A stretch of 64,000 nt of DNA, taken from PHAA01 sp022706565. GTDB lineage: Bacteria; Bacillota; Syntrophomonadia; Syntrophomonadales; Syntrophomonadaceae. Every line of letters begins with the position of its first letter. Position 1 is the first letter of the stretch. The notes below the pieces were generated by a model. It was given only the letters and a program-made list of their open reading frames with translations. It was not told the DNA's origin and did not search any database. Location: assembly GCA_040769385.1 (NCBI GenBank), contig JAXGLD010000005.1:145332-209331 (forward strand). The letters are read 5' to 3'. The position numbers and the translations under genes were made by a program. Shown here piece after piece: positions 33,822 through 43,216 of the stretch.

Positions 33822-36800
33822 ATGACCGGACTCCGGTACATTAAACTCGGTTGCGGTCGGGAGCATTGGCGGCCGATCTTCCCTCTTAAACACAGCTCGT
33901 ATCTAAGCGAATATGAAAGCTGGGAACCGATTGGGGATGATGACAGCCCATTTACCGGTAATTACGACGGCAGAGATTTCAGTATCTCCAACATGACCAT
34001 AGACCGGCCTGACGAAAATCATATCGGCCTATTTGGAGTTATCGACCGCAATGATGGCTACAACGTTTCCGATATCTGCAATATGAATATAGTCAATGTC
34101 AGTATAACCGGCGGCCAATACGTTGGAGCATTAGCGGGGAAGTCCTATGCCCGTGTAAACAGCTGTCATTCCAGTGGTGCTATTTCATGTATACAGGGCA
34201 GATGCGGGGGACTGATTGGATTTCAATATGAAGCAGGAGAAACATTTGCCAATCACATGTCAGATATTATTGGGTTTTCATCCTCGGTTGCCATAGCGGA
34301 TATATCCGGCGAAGAACAGCGAGCCTGCAATGATCTGGGTGGTTTACTGGGGATAACTGCTAACTATTATATAGATCAATGCTTCGCAACAGGCAATATT
34401 GCCGGCCGGATTGATGAAAATGACGGATCGAATGTAATAGGTGGGCTTATCGGTGAAATCATACGTGGCGAGGGCATTATATCCAATTGCTATGCAATCG
34501 GAAGTGTTGGAGGGTACGAATGTATAGGCGGATTTGTTGGTGTGATAAGTATGTATGATAGTAGAATTTTCAGTAATTGCTATTCAACCGGAGCAGTGAC
34601 TGCAACTGATTATTACGGAGGCTTCTGCGGATTTTATCTGGGCCCCCCTTTAAAATTTAGGAGGTAGATAAAAAATGGAATTCATTCCATGTTATTACGA
34701 TACTGATACATCCGGACAAAACGATACAGGCACAGGTGAGCCCCGGACCACGACGGAAATGAAAGCTCTAAACACATTCATAAATTGGGATTTCGATGCC
34801 ATCTGGAATTTAAACTCGGGCATCAATAACGGGTATCCCCACTTGATATGGGGCGGATTGACCGGCATCTACGCCCGTCCTTACTGCAGCCGCAATGCAC
34901 CGCCGGAACGGACCGTAAGCCTGAGACGAGGTGGGATTGACATAGCGCTATACTACCCGTTCCCTTTAACATCAATTATAATTCCCTGCTGTTGAAAGAG
35001 GGGCCTCTGGGCAAAGGTTGGGGGCATAATTACGAAGTTAGATTGGATTTGCAGGCAACCACAGATATTATTACCGTCCATTGGAGCGCGAACCGGTATA
35101 ATACCTTTATTCATGACGGGTGGGGTAACTGTACCTCCCCGGACCGCGCCTGCCGGATTGACAGTCTCAGTGTGAGTGACGACGGCTGCACCCTGACCCG
35201 GAAAGATCAGAGCCAATATATATTTGACAGCAACGGCATACTGGTGCAGATAAATACCGGTCACGGCCAGCAATTAAACCTGGGTTACGATGGTTCCGAC
35301 CGCTTGTAGACCATAACCGAGCCCATATCCGGCCAGGTCCTGACCCTGTCCTACAATGCCGCCGGCTTGGTGGAAAGCATAACCGACGCCTTAGACCGTG
35401 AGATCAGCCTTACCTATGATGATAACTGCCTGACGGAAATAACCTATCCGGACAGCAAAGCCACCGTTTTTACCTATGACGATCTGGGCCAGGTGTTGTC
35501 GGAGACCGATGGTGAAGGCCGCCAGGTATTTGTTAACACCTATGACCAATTATGCCGGGTAGTAACCCAGGAAGACGGTTTAGGCCAGATCAGTTCAATC
35601 AGTTATGACCAAGCCAGCCAACCCGGAAAAGTAGTTACCACTAACCGATCCGGAATTAGTAGTCCTGACCTACGGTTACGATGATGCCGGCCGCTTAACA
35701 GCCATTAGCAATGCCGACGACCGGACCGTCACCGTCAGCTATGATGACCGGGACAATCTGACCGGCGTAACTGATTCCTTAACCCACACCGTACAATTCA
35801 GCTATGACAGCGCCGGTATGCTGCTGGCCAGAACCGATGCCCGGAACAATACTACCGCTTATGCTTATGATGATAACCTTAACCTGATCAGCCTAACCGA
35901 CGCCTTAGACCAGCAAACCAGCTACAGCTATGATCCTGAAGATCGCCTTATTACCATCACCGATGCTAGAGATAACATTACTACCCTGGCCTATGACGAT
36001 AAAGGCCGGCTAATATCAGTTGCCAACCCCCTGGGATATACCGTCAGGACCGAATACGACGCGGTGGGCAACCTTACCGCCCACTATGACGCCTTTGACC
36101 ACAAGATAGCGGAGATCGGCTATGACGAATTGCGCAACCCCCAAACCATAAAAGACGCTTTGGGCTATACCACTCAAAACGAATTTGACAGCCTGAACCG
36201 GCTGATCAGAAGTACCGACCCCCTGGAAGGCCTAACCGAATACAGCTATGACGGCTTGAACCGCCTCATCCAAACCACCAACCCCGGCAGCTTGGAAGCC
36301 AGCCAGGAATTTGACGCGGATGGCAACCTCAAGAAAATCATAGACCCCAATGCCAACACCTTAACCCATACCTATGATCTGGCCGATAAATTAACCCAAG
36401 TCAGTTCGTTCACCGGTTCCAGGCAATACGCCTACAACTCCTTGGGCTATCTGGCCAGCGCCACTAATGGCCGGAGCCAGACCAGCGGCTATGGCTATGA
36501 TGATGCCGGACGACTGATCAGCCAGACCGACCCGGACGGAACCATAACCTACAGCTACGATGCCAACGGCAACGTTCTGACCGTAACCGACGCCGCCGGA
36601 ACCATTACCAGGGTCTATGACGAATTAAACCGGGTAACCAGCTACACCGATGCCCGCAACAATAACATTCAGTATCAATATGACGAAGTGGGCAACCTGA
36701 CCAGAATCACCTATCCGGACAGCAAACAGGTTAATTACACTTATGATGCCGCCAACCGGCTGACCCAATTAACCGACTGGGCCGACCGGGTTACACAATA

Positions 36801-38280
36801 CAGCTATGATGCCAACGGCAGGCTGATCAAGACCACCCGCCCAGACGGTTCCGTGGAGATCCGGGAATACGACCACAACAGCTGCCTGACCAGACTCCAC
36901 GATATCGATCATGGTAACGAATACAAATATGAATACGATGCCTTGAACAACCTTAGGGCCGAGAGAAGTATAGCCAGCCAGTCGGCGGTGAACCAGTCCA
37001 AGGCGGCCATGAACGTTGCCACTGACAACCGTCTGGATAGCTGGAACGGCAATACCGTAACCTATGACGCGGACGGCAACATGACCTACGGACCCTTGAA
37101 CGGAACCATGCAGAGCTACACCTATGACAGCCGCAGCCGTTTGACCGCAGCAGGTACTGCCAGTTACAGCTACGATGCCGAAAACAACCGGATAGAAGTA
37201 ACCGAAAACAACGATACAACCAGCTATGTGATCAACCCCCATGCCGGCTTAAGCCAGGTGCTGATGAAAACCGGCCCGGATGATACCGTGACCTATTATG
37301 TCTATGGCCTGGGGCTGATCGGAGAAGAGAGAGACGGAGAATACAAGTCGTATCATTATGATTTACGAGGCAGCACGGTGGCGTTAACCGATATGGACGG
37401 AGTAATAACGGACAGTATCCAATATGGGATTTACAGCGAGATGCAGAGAGAAACTGGCAGCGCTCCCCTGCCATTCCTGTATAATGGTAAATATGGTATT
37501 ATTTCTGACAGTAACGGACTTTATTATATGCGGGCCAGGTACTACAGCCCGGAGCTGATGAGGTTCACCCGGCAGGACGATCTGGTCGGCAGAATTACCG
37601 ATCCCTTAAGCCTTAACCGGCACGCTTTTGTGAAGGGGAACCCGGTGACGGGTGTTGATCCGAGCGGATATAGCATGGTTAAAATGAGCGAATGGGTTAT
37701 TAACCGGGGTGGTACTGTAAGCTACGATAAGTATACGGGTTTTGCTGCTGCAACGTTAAACGGTATAACAAAATACTACTATCTATATGATTCTTATATA
37801 CTGAATGGTCATATTATGAAAGATGACGGGACCTTAGCTGCTGATTTTGGCCTTGGATCTTTGGAGCAAAGAGTAGCTGAGGGAAGCGCGGTTTATCGTC
37901 AGTCAATTGGAGGGCAAATATGGGCCGGTGCTTCCCAGGTTCCAGAGGCCTTAGCTAATGCAAAACGAGAATTACCGGGAGTTGTGTTTAATAAGGATGT
38001 GGGGAAGGCTGCTATAAAAACTGGTGGATCAGTATTAGTAGTAGCATCAGCCGGATATACTATTGTTCTTAGTGGTACAGCTGCTACAACAGCGGATTCA
38101 TTTGCAGTTGCAGGTACGATTATTTATGATGTAATTGCTGGGACACCAGTTAATACTATACCAGGAGCAATGTACACCACAGGTAGCCAATTGGTTTTCG
38201 AAAACAATTCAAGTACGAATATTAATGGTTTGATGAATGACAGTACCCCATGGTTTGAGGTTAAAATGGATTCAAGGTAG
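33822..38280 (+). pseudogene. Broken GLUG-RHS/YD-repeat gene with C-terminal effector-type domain
   Basis: The reading frame shifts at about 34650-34675, 34940-34990 and 35655-35680, and has a TAG at 35307-35309 (likely from a Gln codon). Pieces in order: GLUG repeats (33822-34667; GGLIGEIIRGEGIISNCYAIG type), a linker (34675-34995), an RHS entry domain, many YD repeats (YDANGNVLTVTDAAG type), the RHS core end YYMRARYYSPELMRFTRQD near 37525, and a variable C-terminus of about 210 aa (37670-38280) with a hydrophobic segment. No signal peptide is found upstream, so the 5' end is also lost. The 820-aa piece at 35818-38280 remains open. The C-terminal domain was not recognised. Confidence 0.85.
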
Positions 38281-38332
38281 CCTCAAAATAAGGCTTGGCA
38301 TTTATAAAAATAGAAGTTCTGTTTAAGGAGAA

Positions 38333-38464
38333 ATGACTGTGCTTTTTATTGCCGCATTACCAATTAAACAAGTAGAATGGATTACAACCCGTAATTGGTT
38401 TTGGTTAGTTTGGCTAGTATTATTTCTTCTTATTATTATTTATAATTATAAGTTTAATAAATAA
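38333..38464 (+). CDS. Tiny single-helix membrane protein behind the RHS C-terminus (candidate immunity)
   Basis: A 43-codon frame (41 if GTG 38339 is used) begins 52 bases after the RHS stop. AAGGAG lies 2 bases before ATG 38333 and 8 before GTG 38339, favouring the GTG. The product is one hydrophobic helix (WFWLVWLVLFLLLIIY) with a basic tail. Position directly behind a variable RHS C-terminus is where immunity genes lie; function is inference. A terminator follows at 38618. Confidence 0.45.
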   Translation: MTVLFIAALPIKQVEWITTRNWFWLVWLVLFLLIIIYNYKFNK

Positions 38465-38617
38465 GAAATCTTTAGGCCTTGGAGTCGAGTAGACCCGGTT
38501 TTGCCCTGCTCCCCAAAATATGGTCCACCCATAATGAGAAAAAGTGATAAATCTTAATAAGGGCCAGGGGACGTTCTTTTTGCTTCCAACTTAATATTAT
38601 TTCACGTTGAAAAATGG

Positions 38618-38654
38618 GCTGGAAACCTGTAAGTATGGCAGGTTTCCAGCTTTT
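38618..38654 (+). terminator. Rho-independent terminator
   Basis: A 12-bp perfect stem (38618-38629 with 38639-38650, GCTGGAAACCTG / CAGGTTTCCAGC), 9-base loop and TTTT tail. It would end the RHS/small membrane protein transcript. Confidence 0.85.
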
Positions 38655-38802
38655 CCTTTGGGTTTAACTTCTGTGGGGATGGCCCGGTTTAATAAATCTT
38701 ATCAAGCACCGGCTGTTCCGACGAAAACGTCAATAGGTTTTCGCAAATTACATTTGCCACTTGGCAGCTAGCAGTTCACCGGCAACTAGGTCTATGATGC
38801 CA

Positions 38803-38878
38803 ACGGGCGGTGAACCAGTCCAAGGCAGCCATGACCATTGCCACCGACAACCGTCTGGATATCTGGAACGGCAATACA
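38803..38878 (+). pseudogene. Relic of a second RHS gene
   Basis: About 75 bases closely match 36985-37060 inside the RHS gene (shared stretches such as GCGGTGAACCAGTCCAAGG and GACAACCGTCTGGATA). Both ends are cut off. It is a scar from a second RHS copy or from recombination between copies. Confidence 0.75.
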
Positions 38879-38933
38879 GGGTTAGCTAAAGAAGTGTGGA
38901 AGTGGTTCCCATTTATCCAAGGAGGTGCCCTCT

Positions 38934-39125
38934 ATGAATGCTCCCATATCCCCTCCGGCCGGCAGTCCGCCTGACTTCCCGAACTTATATGTTATGTTTT
39001 GGCCAGTCTTCAACATATTGATACTAATTGCTATTGTGGTACTGGTTTTCTGGTATTTTAAGAAACAGAGCAATGACAAGAAACGAATGCTTGAAAAGCT
39101 GGACAGTATCCTATCCTTACTTTAA
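38934..39125 (+). CDS. Small membrane protein, 63 aa (duplicate A)
   Basis: A Pro-rich N-terminus (NAPISPPAGSPPDFP) precedes one membrane helix (residues about 20-42) and a charged coil (KKQSNDKKRMLEKLDSILSLL). ATG 38934 follows AAGGAGGTG. No family recognised. Copy B at 53331 is 5 residues longer because the TAA here is CAA there. It is divergent from, and next to, the toxin-antitoxin pair. Confidence 0.65.
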   Translation: MNAPISPPAGSPPDFPNLYVMFWPVFNILILIAIVVLVFWYFKKQSNDKKRMLEKLDSILSLL

Positions 39126-39247
39126 TCCAAGAGAAACGATTGAGTATAAGGGGGTATTGTAACTTGCTGGCTTCCCCTGGGGATATTTTTTTGTCTATTG
39201 TGAGTTTTTGTCTGGAAGACGACCGCACTATTCCGCAAGGATTTTAG

Positions 39248-39502
39248 TTAATAGTGGCCCAGGCAGGAAATGATGTTTATGTTGGTTCCTTCAATAGAAT
39301 ATATCAGTCTGTGCTCATTGTTGATTCTTCTGCTCCAATAACCGGACAATTCGTGTCTCAAGGGTTCTGGTTTACCGATGCCCGTATTGCCGTTACGTTC
39401 AATGTCTTTTATTAAATCGTTGATCCGTTTTAGGATTTGTCGATTTTCGTTTTGCCAGTACAGATATTCTTCCCAGGCCGTTTTCGTGAAAACCTTATTC
39501 AT
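39248..39502 (-). CDS. yoeB: Txe/YoeB family toxin (duplicate A)
   Basis: The 84-aa RelE-fold mRNA interferase matches YoeB: WEEYLYWQNENRQILKRINDLIKDI, then GKPEPLRHELSGYWSRRINNEHRLIY, with the Glu, Arg and C-terminal His-Tyr of the active site (SCLGHY). It acts on ribosome-bound mRNA. ATG 39502 overlaps the antitoxin stop (GATGAATAA), with GGAG upstream, as is usual in this operon. A longer start at 39517 has no site. Confidence 0.92.
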   Translation of the reverse strand: MNKVFTKTAWEEYLYWQNENRQILKRINDLIKDIERNGNTGIGKPEPLRHELSGYWSRRINNEHRLIYSIEGTNINIISCLGHY

Positions 39503-39749
39503 CAGAAAGCTCCGCATTAACAGTCTTTCCTGATTTTAATTCATCAATGGATCGCAGCAGCTTGTTGTAGTATTTAGGATTACTTCTAATGTAAAGGTTT
39601 TCTAAAAGATTATTGTATTCACTTTCAGAAATCAGCACTACATTGCCGCCGCTTTTTCTGGTAACAACTATGGTTTCCAGATCCTGATTGGCGACATCGC
39701 AGTATTTTTTTAAGTTTTCGCGCAGTGTAGAATAGTTAACAGCCAGCAC
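39495..39749 (-). CDS. yefM: Phd/YefM family antitoxin (duplicate A)
   Basis: The 84-aa protein has the YefM DNA-binding N-terminus (LAVNYSTLRENLKKYCDVANQD) and SGGNVVLISESEYNNLLENLYI, then a toxin-wrapping tail. GTG 39749 follows GGAGGTG by 8 bases and gives the family N-terminus; the longer 39782 frame would translate through the operator. Confidence 0.9.
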   Translation of the reverse strand: MLAVNYSTLRENLKKYCDVANQDLETIVVTRKSGGNVVLISESEYNNLLENLYIRSNPKYYNKLLRSIDELKSGKTVNAELSDE

Positions 39750-39764
39750 TATTATATCACCTCC

Positions 39765-39781
39765 GTACAATATATTGTACA
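39765..39781 (-). promoter_or_regulatory. YefM operator palindrome (copy A)
   Basis: The 16-base palindrome GTACAATATATTGTAC (39765-39780), extended to TGTACA, lies just before the antitoxin start. YefM proteins are known to bind TGTACA-core palindromes to autorepress. Confidence 0.6.
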
Positions 39782-39887
39782 AACAAAGGTGCTATCGGTC
39801 AAGTGATGATCCTGGCTGGCTATCTGCTTAATACTCAATATCAGGATCCCACTTATGGAAAACAACTAGGCTGCTGAACTAATTTGT

Positions 39888-40706
39888 TTAATTTAAAGCG
39901 TGGCCTGTGAAGGTTTCGGTCTGGTCATTCCATGTGATTGTAAAGGTGATCGTGTCATCCTTACGGGGAATTGAACCGCTGCCCCCAGATGAACCCAGTC
40001 CTACTGTACCGTCCGGCTGTATGCTCAACCCGCTTCCGGAACCCCCATGGGATCCCAGCTGATACTCATAGGAAATATCCCCTACCGATGCTATATCATC
40101 ACCCAGGTACTGCAGAGTAGAAGTGGTCTGGTTCCAGCTTTCATGTCGTAAAGTGGCCTCTTGGTCTTTATAAAAGTATTCATAGTATTTGACCGTGGTA
40201 TTAGATGACCAATTGGTGCCGGTACCGGTATAGATAATTTCCTTGGCATCATTGAGTTCCTCGAAAACAGTTCTGGATACTTTACCGATCGGTTCCCAGT
40301 ATTCAGCCGTCATATTTTCTTCCTCTATCGGTTCAAGCTCAACAATCAGCAGGAGGTTTTTGGCCGTATTGACGGCATTATAAAAGTAGAGCTCCCCCAC
40401 CTTTTCTTTCTGAATATCCGAAGCCGTTACGCGCTCTCCAATGGAATCATACTGATAAATATGCAGTTTAGTTTTAGTGTCGCCGATAAAATAAGTAACC
40501 GGTCGTACTTCGTTGATCATTTCTCCATCAGGGTCAGTGGTTTTGGTCAAATGAATATCTTGCTGTTCAAATATTTTTATTGCTTGCGAAACGGTTAGGC
40601 TTGGTTCACCATCTTCATCATTGTTCTGGTAAAACACATAAATCCCGACCACAACCAGAATCAAAAGTGCTGCCCCCAGAGAAAGCGCCTGTTTTTTCCT
40701 ATTCAT
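39888..40706 (-). CDS. Membrane-anchored protein of unknown function, 272 aa (duplicate A)
   Basis: A single N-terminal membrane helix (residues about 8-26) is followed by an extracellular domain and a Gly/Ser-rich stretch (GSHGGSGSGLSIQPDGTVGLG, residues about 218-246) near the C-terminus. No family recognised. It is nearly identical to the protein at 54279-55094, and its C-terminal half also resembles 42134-42580. ATG 40706 follows GGAGGAG. Confidence 0.75.
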   Translation of the reverse strand: MNRKKQALSLGAALLILVVVGIYVFYQNNDEDGEPSLTVSQAIKIFEQQDIHLTKTTDPDGEMINEVRPVTYFIGDTKTKLHIYQYDSIGERVTASDIQKEKVGELYFYNAVNTAKNLLLIVELEPIEEENMTAEYWEPIGKVSRTVFEELNDAKEIIYTGTGTNWSSNTTVKYYEYFYKDQEATLRHESWNQTTSTLQYLGDDIASVGDISYEYQLGSHGGSGSGLSIQPDGTVGLGSSGGSGSIPRKDDTITFTITWNDQTETFTGHALN

Positions 40707-40802
40707 CCTGCTCCTCCTTTACAGTGGACAATAATGCTCCCATATAGTATAGTGAGATTGTCTTGTAATATAAAGGCAATAGTATTTTGAGAGGTGATAT
40801 AG

Positions 40803-41147
40803 ATGAATGACAAATGGCCATCAAGCAATTGGTTGTCTGTTCTCTTATGTATAATAGCATTTATATTCTTGATCTTTACATGGACTTCACTTTTCAATGC
40901 AGCCTACAATTTGATAAGCCCGCAAAATGGCGGTTTGGATCTTTCTACAAAAGTAGTAGGTGTTATTTTTTCAATTAGTTTCATTAGGTGGTTCATTGCT
41001 TCTGTAGCTATTTTAATGCTGGCTTTATTCTTATTTGGCCGGAAGAAGGGATATTCTTCCCTGTCTTATTGGATAAACAGCATAGCGGTATCAATTATCA
41101 TTCCTCATGTCGGTCTGTGGATATATTTAATGCGCGCTTTTAATTGA
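40803..41147 (+). CDS. Hypothetical membrane protein, 114 aa
   Basis: Three hydrophobic segments (residues about 10-30, 48-70 and 86-108) indicate an integral membrane protein. I recognise no family. ATG 40803 follows GAGAGGTGATATAG. It is divergent from the anchored 272-aa protein, and a TATA-rich stretch lies in the 96 bases between them. Confidence 0.6.
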   Translation: MNDKWPSSNWLSVLLCIIAFIFLIFTWTSLFNAAYNLISPQNGGLDLSTKVVGVIFSISFIRWFIASVAILMLALFLFGRKKGYSSLSYWINSIAVSIIIPHVGLWIYLMRAFN

Positions 41148-41270
41148 TCCGGAATCATGAGCTGAGCAGTATACTTTGCGCAAAAATAGCAACTCCACTA
41201 GGTCCAATCTTTGGTCAAAAAAGAATAGGATTCGCACCATGACAAATCAAACCTGCCGCCAAAAATATCC

Positions 41271-41561
41271 TTACTTCATGTATCGCTTCAGTTCTTCATA
41301 AAAGTTTTCGCGGGTGCCTGCAAGAATGACAACAACGGTTTTGCCATCTTCTTCGACAATAGTGTAGGCCAACTCGTAGTTGGTTTTATGGTGGAAAATA
41401 TCGCAACAATATATTCCGCTAAGATCAGCGGTTTTAGGTTCGCCAAAATAAGGATCCCTTAGAATCTGATCGATAGCCGCTTGAAATTTATCTTTCAGCG
41501 CTTTTTCTTTAAGCTTTTTAAGATACTGGGCCGCAGGGGGTAAAATGACTAGTTTGGCCAT
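41271..41561 (-). CDS. RelE/ParE family toxin
   Basis: The 96-aa protein has the RelE/ParE fold pattern: LPPAAQYLKKLKEKALKDKFQAAIDQILRDP, then YELAYTIVEEDGKTVVVILAGTRENFYEEL. Its start overlaps the stop of the AbrB-like gene upstream (TGATG), so it is translationally coupled to it, forming a type II toxin-antitoxin pair. Confidence 0.8.
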   Translation of the reverse strand: MAKLVILPPAAQYLKKLKEKALKDKFQAAIDQILRDPYFGEPKTADLSGIYCCDIFHHKTNYELAYTIVEEDGKTVVVILAGTRENFYEELKRYMK

Positions 41562-41941
41562 CAGTCTGTATCCGAGCCTGAGCCGAAGACATCTTCATAG
41601 CTGTCGCTTGATGTTTGGCCTTGAGCTGCTAGACGGGCCTCCTCAAGCAAGCTTTCTACAGCGGGACGAACTTGGCGGCGGGCTTCCTTGAACTTATCCA
41701 GCAGTTCTTGTCCGGAAAGACCTTGAGATATTAGATCAGCTAAGATCTGCTCGTCAAATTCGCCACCGCTTTCCTGAACGGGACGGATGACGATGGCATT
41801 GTTTTGGACGTAGCATTCTACTTCCTTGTCAATGCCGATGCTGTTATAAAACTCAATTGGTATGGTTATCTGACGTTTCTGCGACACTGAGATACGTTTT
41901 ATTATCATTGGGGCTTCTCCTGTGGTTTTAACTTGAGACAT
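41561..41941 (-). CDS. AbrB/MazE-type antitoxin paired with RelE toxin
   Basis: The 126-aa protein has an AbrB/MazE swapped-hairpin domain (KRISVSQKRQITIPIEFYNSIGI) then a charged helical tail that should wrap the toxin. ATG 41941 follows AGGAGG by 7 bases. AbrB-type antitoxins usually accompany PemK/MazF; pairing with a RelE/ParE toxin is a less common hybrid. Confidence 0.8.
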   Translation of the reverse strand: MSQVKTTGEAPMIIKRISVSQKRQITIPIEFYNSIGIDKEVECYVQNNAIVIRPVQESGGEFDEQILADLISQGLSGQELLDKFKEARRQVRPAVESLLEEARLAAQGQTSSDSYEDVFGSGSDTD

Positions 41942-42133
41942 TACTGTTCCTCCTTTGGTAGCCTATGCTTGATCCAAAAGATAATATACAAGAAATCTTT
42001 GATTAAACATAGCAAAGAAACAAGGAAAACTCAAGATTAGGGGGCTTCAAATCTCAACCGCTTTGATCCTGGGGCCTGGCTAGGACACTGAAACCTATGG
42101 AGAGCTTGGGGTTTTTCATATTTTTAATACCTA

Positions 42134-42580
42134 TCATTGCGTCAAATCGATCGATTCATTATTGTTGTCCCACATCAGATTTAGAGTGCAAACAGTTTGG
42201 GAATCCGGTATAAAACTACTGTCCATTCTTCCAAGACTTACCCAGCCATCTTCATCTTCAGATATAAGACGCCGATTTCCTCTTTGCATACCAGAAGGGT
42301 ATTTGTATTCATATTGTACTGACTGAGGCTTTTCATTTATTAACCCACAATATTTAAATCTTACAACTTGTTTGGACAATTGATCTGCCCGAACTCCACC
42401 GTTTTCATCCTCGTACCAATTTTGGTAGTATTGGATAAATGTCTGCGCCTCCCAGTTTTTGTTCTTGCCATGAAGCAAGACTTCCTCTCCATCGTTCAAA
42501 TCTAAGGCCACTTGCTCCATTATCTTGAGGCTATTTTCAAATGTTGAATCGTTCATGGCCTCAGTATCAATCCTATGCAC
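42134..42580 (-). pseudogene. Truncated paralogue of the anchored 272-aa protein
   Basis: The frame corresponds to the C-terminal half of the proteins at 39888 and 54279: LNDGEEVLLHGKNKNW aligns with LNDAKEIIYTGTGTNW, and CTLNLMWDNNNESIDL with FTITWNDQTETF. Similarity continues a few codons upstream of GTG 42580 (RNFLVVHRID), then stops where it overlaps the end of the next gene. The membrane anchor and N-terminal half are missing. It may still be translated by coupling to the upstream gene. Confidence 0.6.
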
Positions 42581-42590
42581 AACTAAAAAA

Positions 42591-43112
42591 TTACGTATCG
42601 TAACCCCTTGACTCCGGGAAAGCCCAGACCACTAACAACCGCCCTCCTCTAAGCAGATACCAACCTATGCCAAAATATATAAGGGTGGAAATGAGATGGG
42701 TGTAAATGAATTGGCTTTGGACGCCCGTGTTCCATACCGGACTGACACTCTTGATATAGATAACATTGGATAATAGCTGCACTGCGTCGGGCAAAGCATG
42801 AACGACTAGCACAGCACCCAATATCTTCAAAGCCAATACAAACAGAGTCTCGCCGGAATCAGGGACTACTGCGCTGTCCGGATTAAGCCTTGCAGCTATG
42901 CCGTTGGAGGCGATTGTTAGATAAATTCCCATTAAGATAATAACCATTGGCACTAAAACGCTAGAAATCTGGATGCCGAGAGCAAGATTTTCTCGGCTCG
43001 ATAGGACAATTCCCAGTGTGGCGATGGCTTGGTTTAAACCATTTATAATTGTTACCACCCCAACAACCTGTAGGCCAGTACGTAAGATAACTCGGGAAGA
43101 CACCCTATCCAC
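42591..43112 (-). CDS. Hypothetical four-helix membrane protein, 173 aa
   Basis: Four hydrophobic segments are visible (residues about 12-35, 46-68, 88-110 and 138-160). No family recognised. GTG 43112 follows GGAGG by 8 bases. The truncated 272-aa-type gene begins 10 bases after its stop, so the two could be coupled. Confidence 0.6.
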   Translation of the reverse strand: MDRVSSRVILRTGLQVVGVVTIINGLNQAIATLGIVLSSRENLALGIQISSVLVPMVIILMGIYLTIASNGIAARLNPDSAVVPDSGETLFVLALKILGAVLVVHALPDAVQLLSNVIYIKSVSPVWNTGVQSQFIYTHLISTLIYFGIGWYLLRGGRLLVVWAFPESRGYDT

Positions 43113-43216
43113 TATATCCGCCTCCGCATCTAATTTACTGCTCTAGGCCTGAATATTCTAGACTAATGTGTATCCAATCATGTTATAGTACTTCACATAT
43201 CTGTCCGGCTCATGAC

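Larger units (their letters stand above)
38465..38933. other. Gap with terminator and RHS relic
   Basis: No intact gene is visible. The stretch holds a terminator (38618-38654) and a short RHS fragment (38803-38878), and at 38881 the long duplicated segment begins. It looks like recombination debris. Confidence 0.6.
38881..40722. repeat. Segmental duplication, copy A (1.84 kb)
   Basis: This segment reappears at 53281-55110 in the same orientation with only scattered differences. It contains a small membrane protein, a YefM-YoeB pair and an anchored protein of unknown function. Similarity starts at GTTAGCTAAAG and ends just past the start of the anchored-protein gene (CTCCTCCTTTA). No transposase lies inside it. 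Confidence 0.9.

Noticed and set aside
35818..37660. Regular repeats that could suggest a CRISPR or satellite array
   Set aside because: They are YD repeats of an RHS protein, with coding periodicity and no constant direct repeat with spacers.
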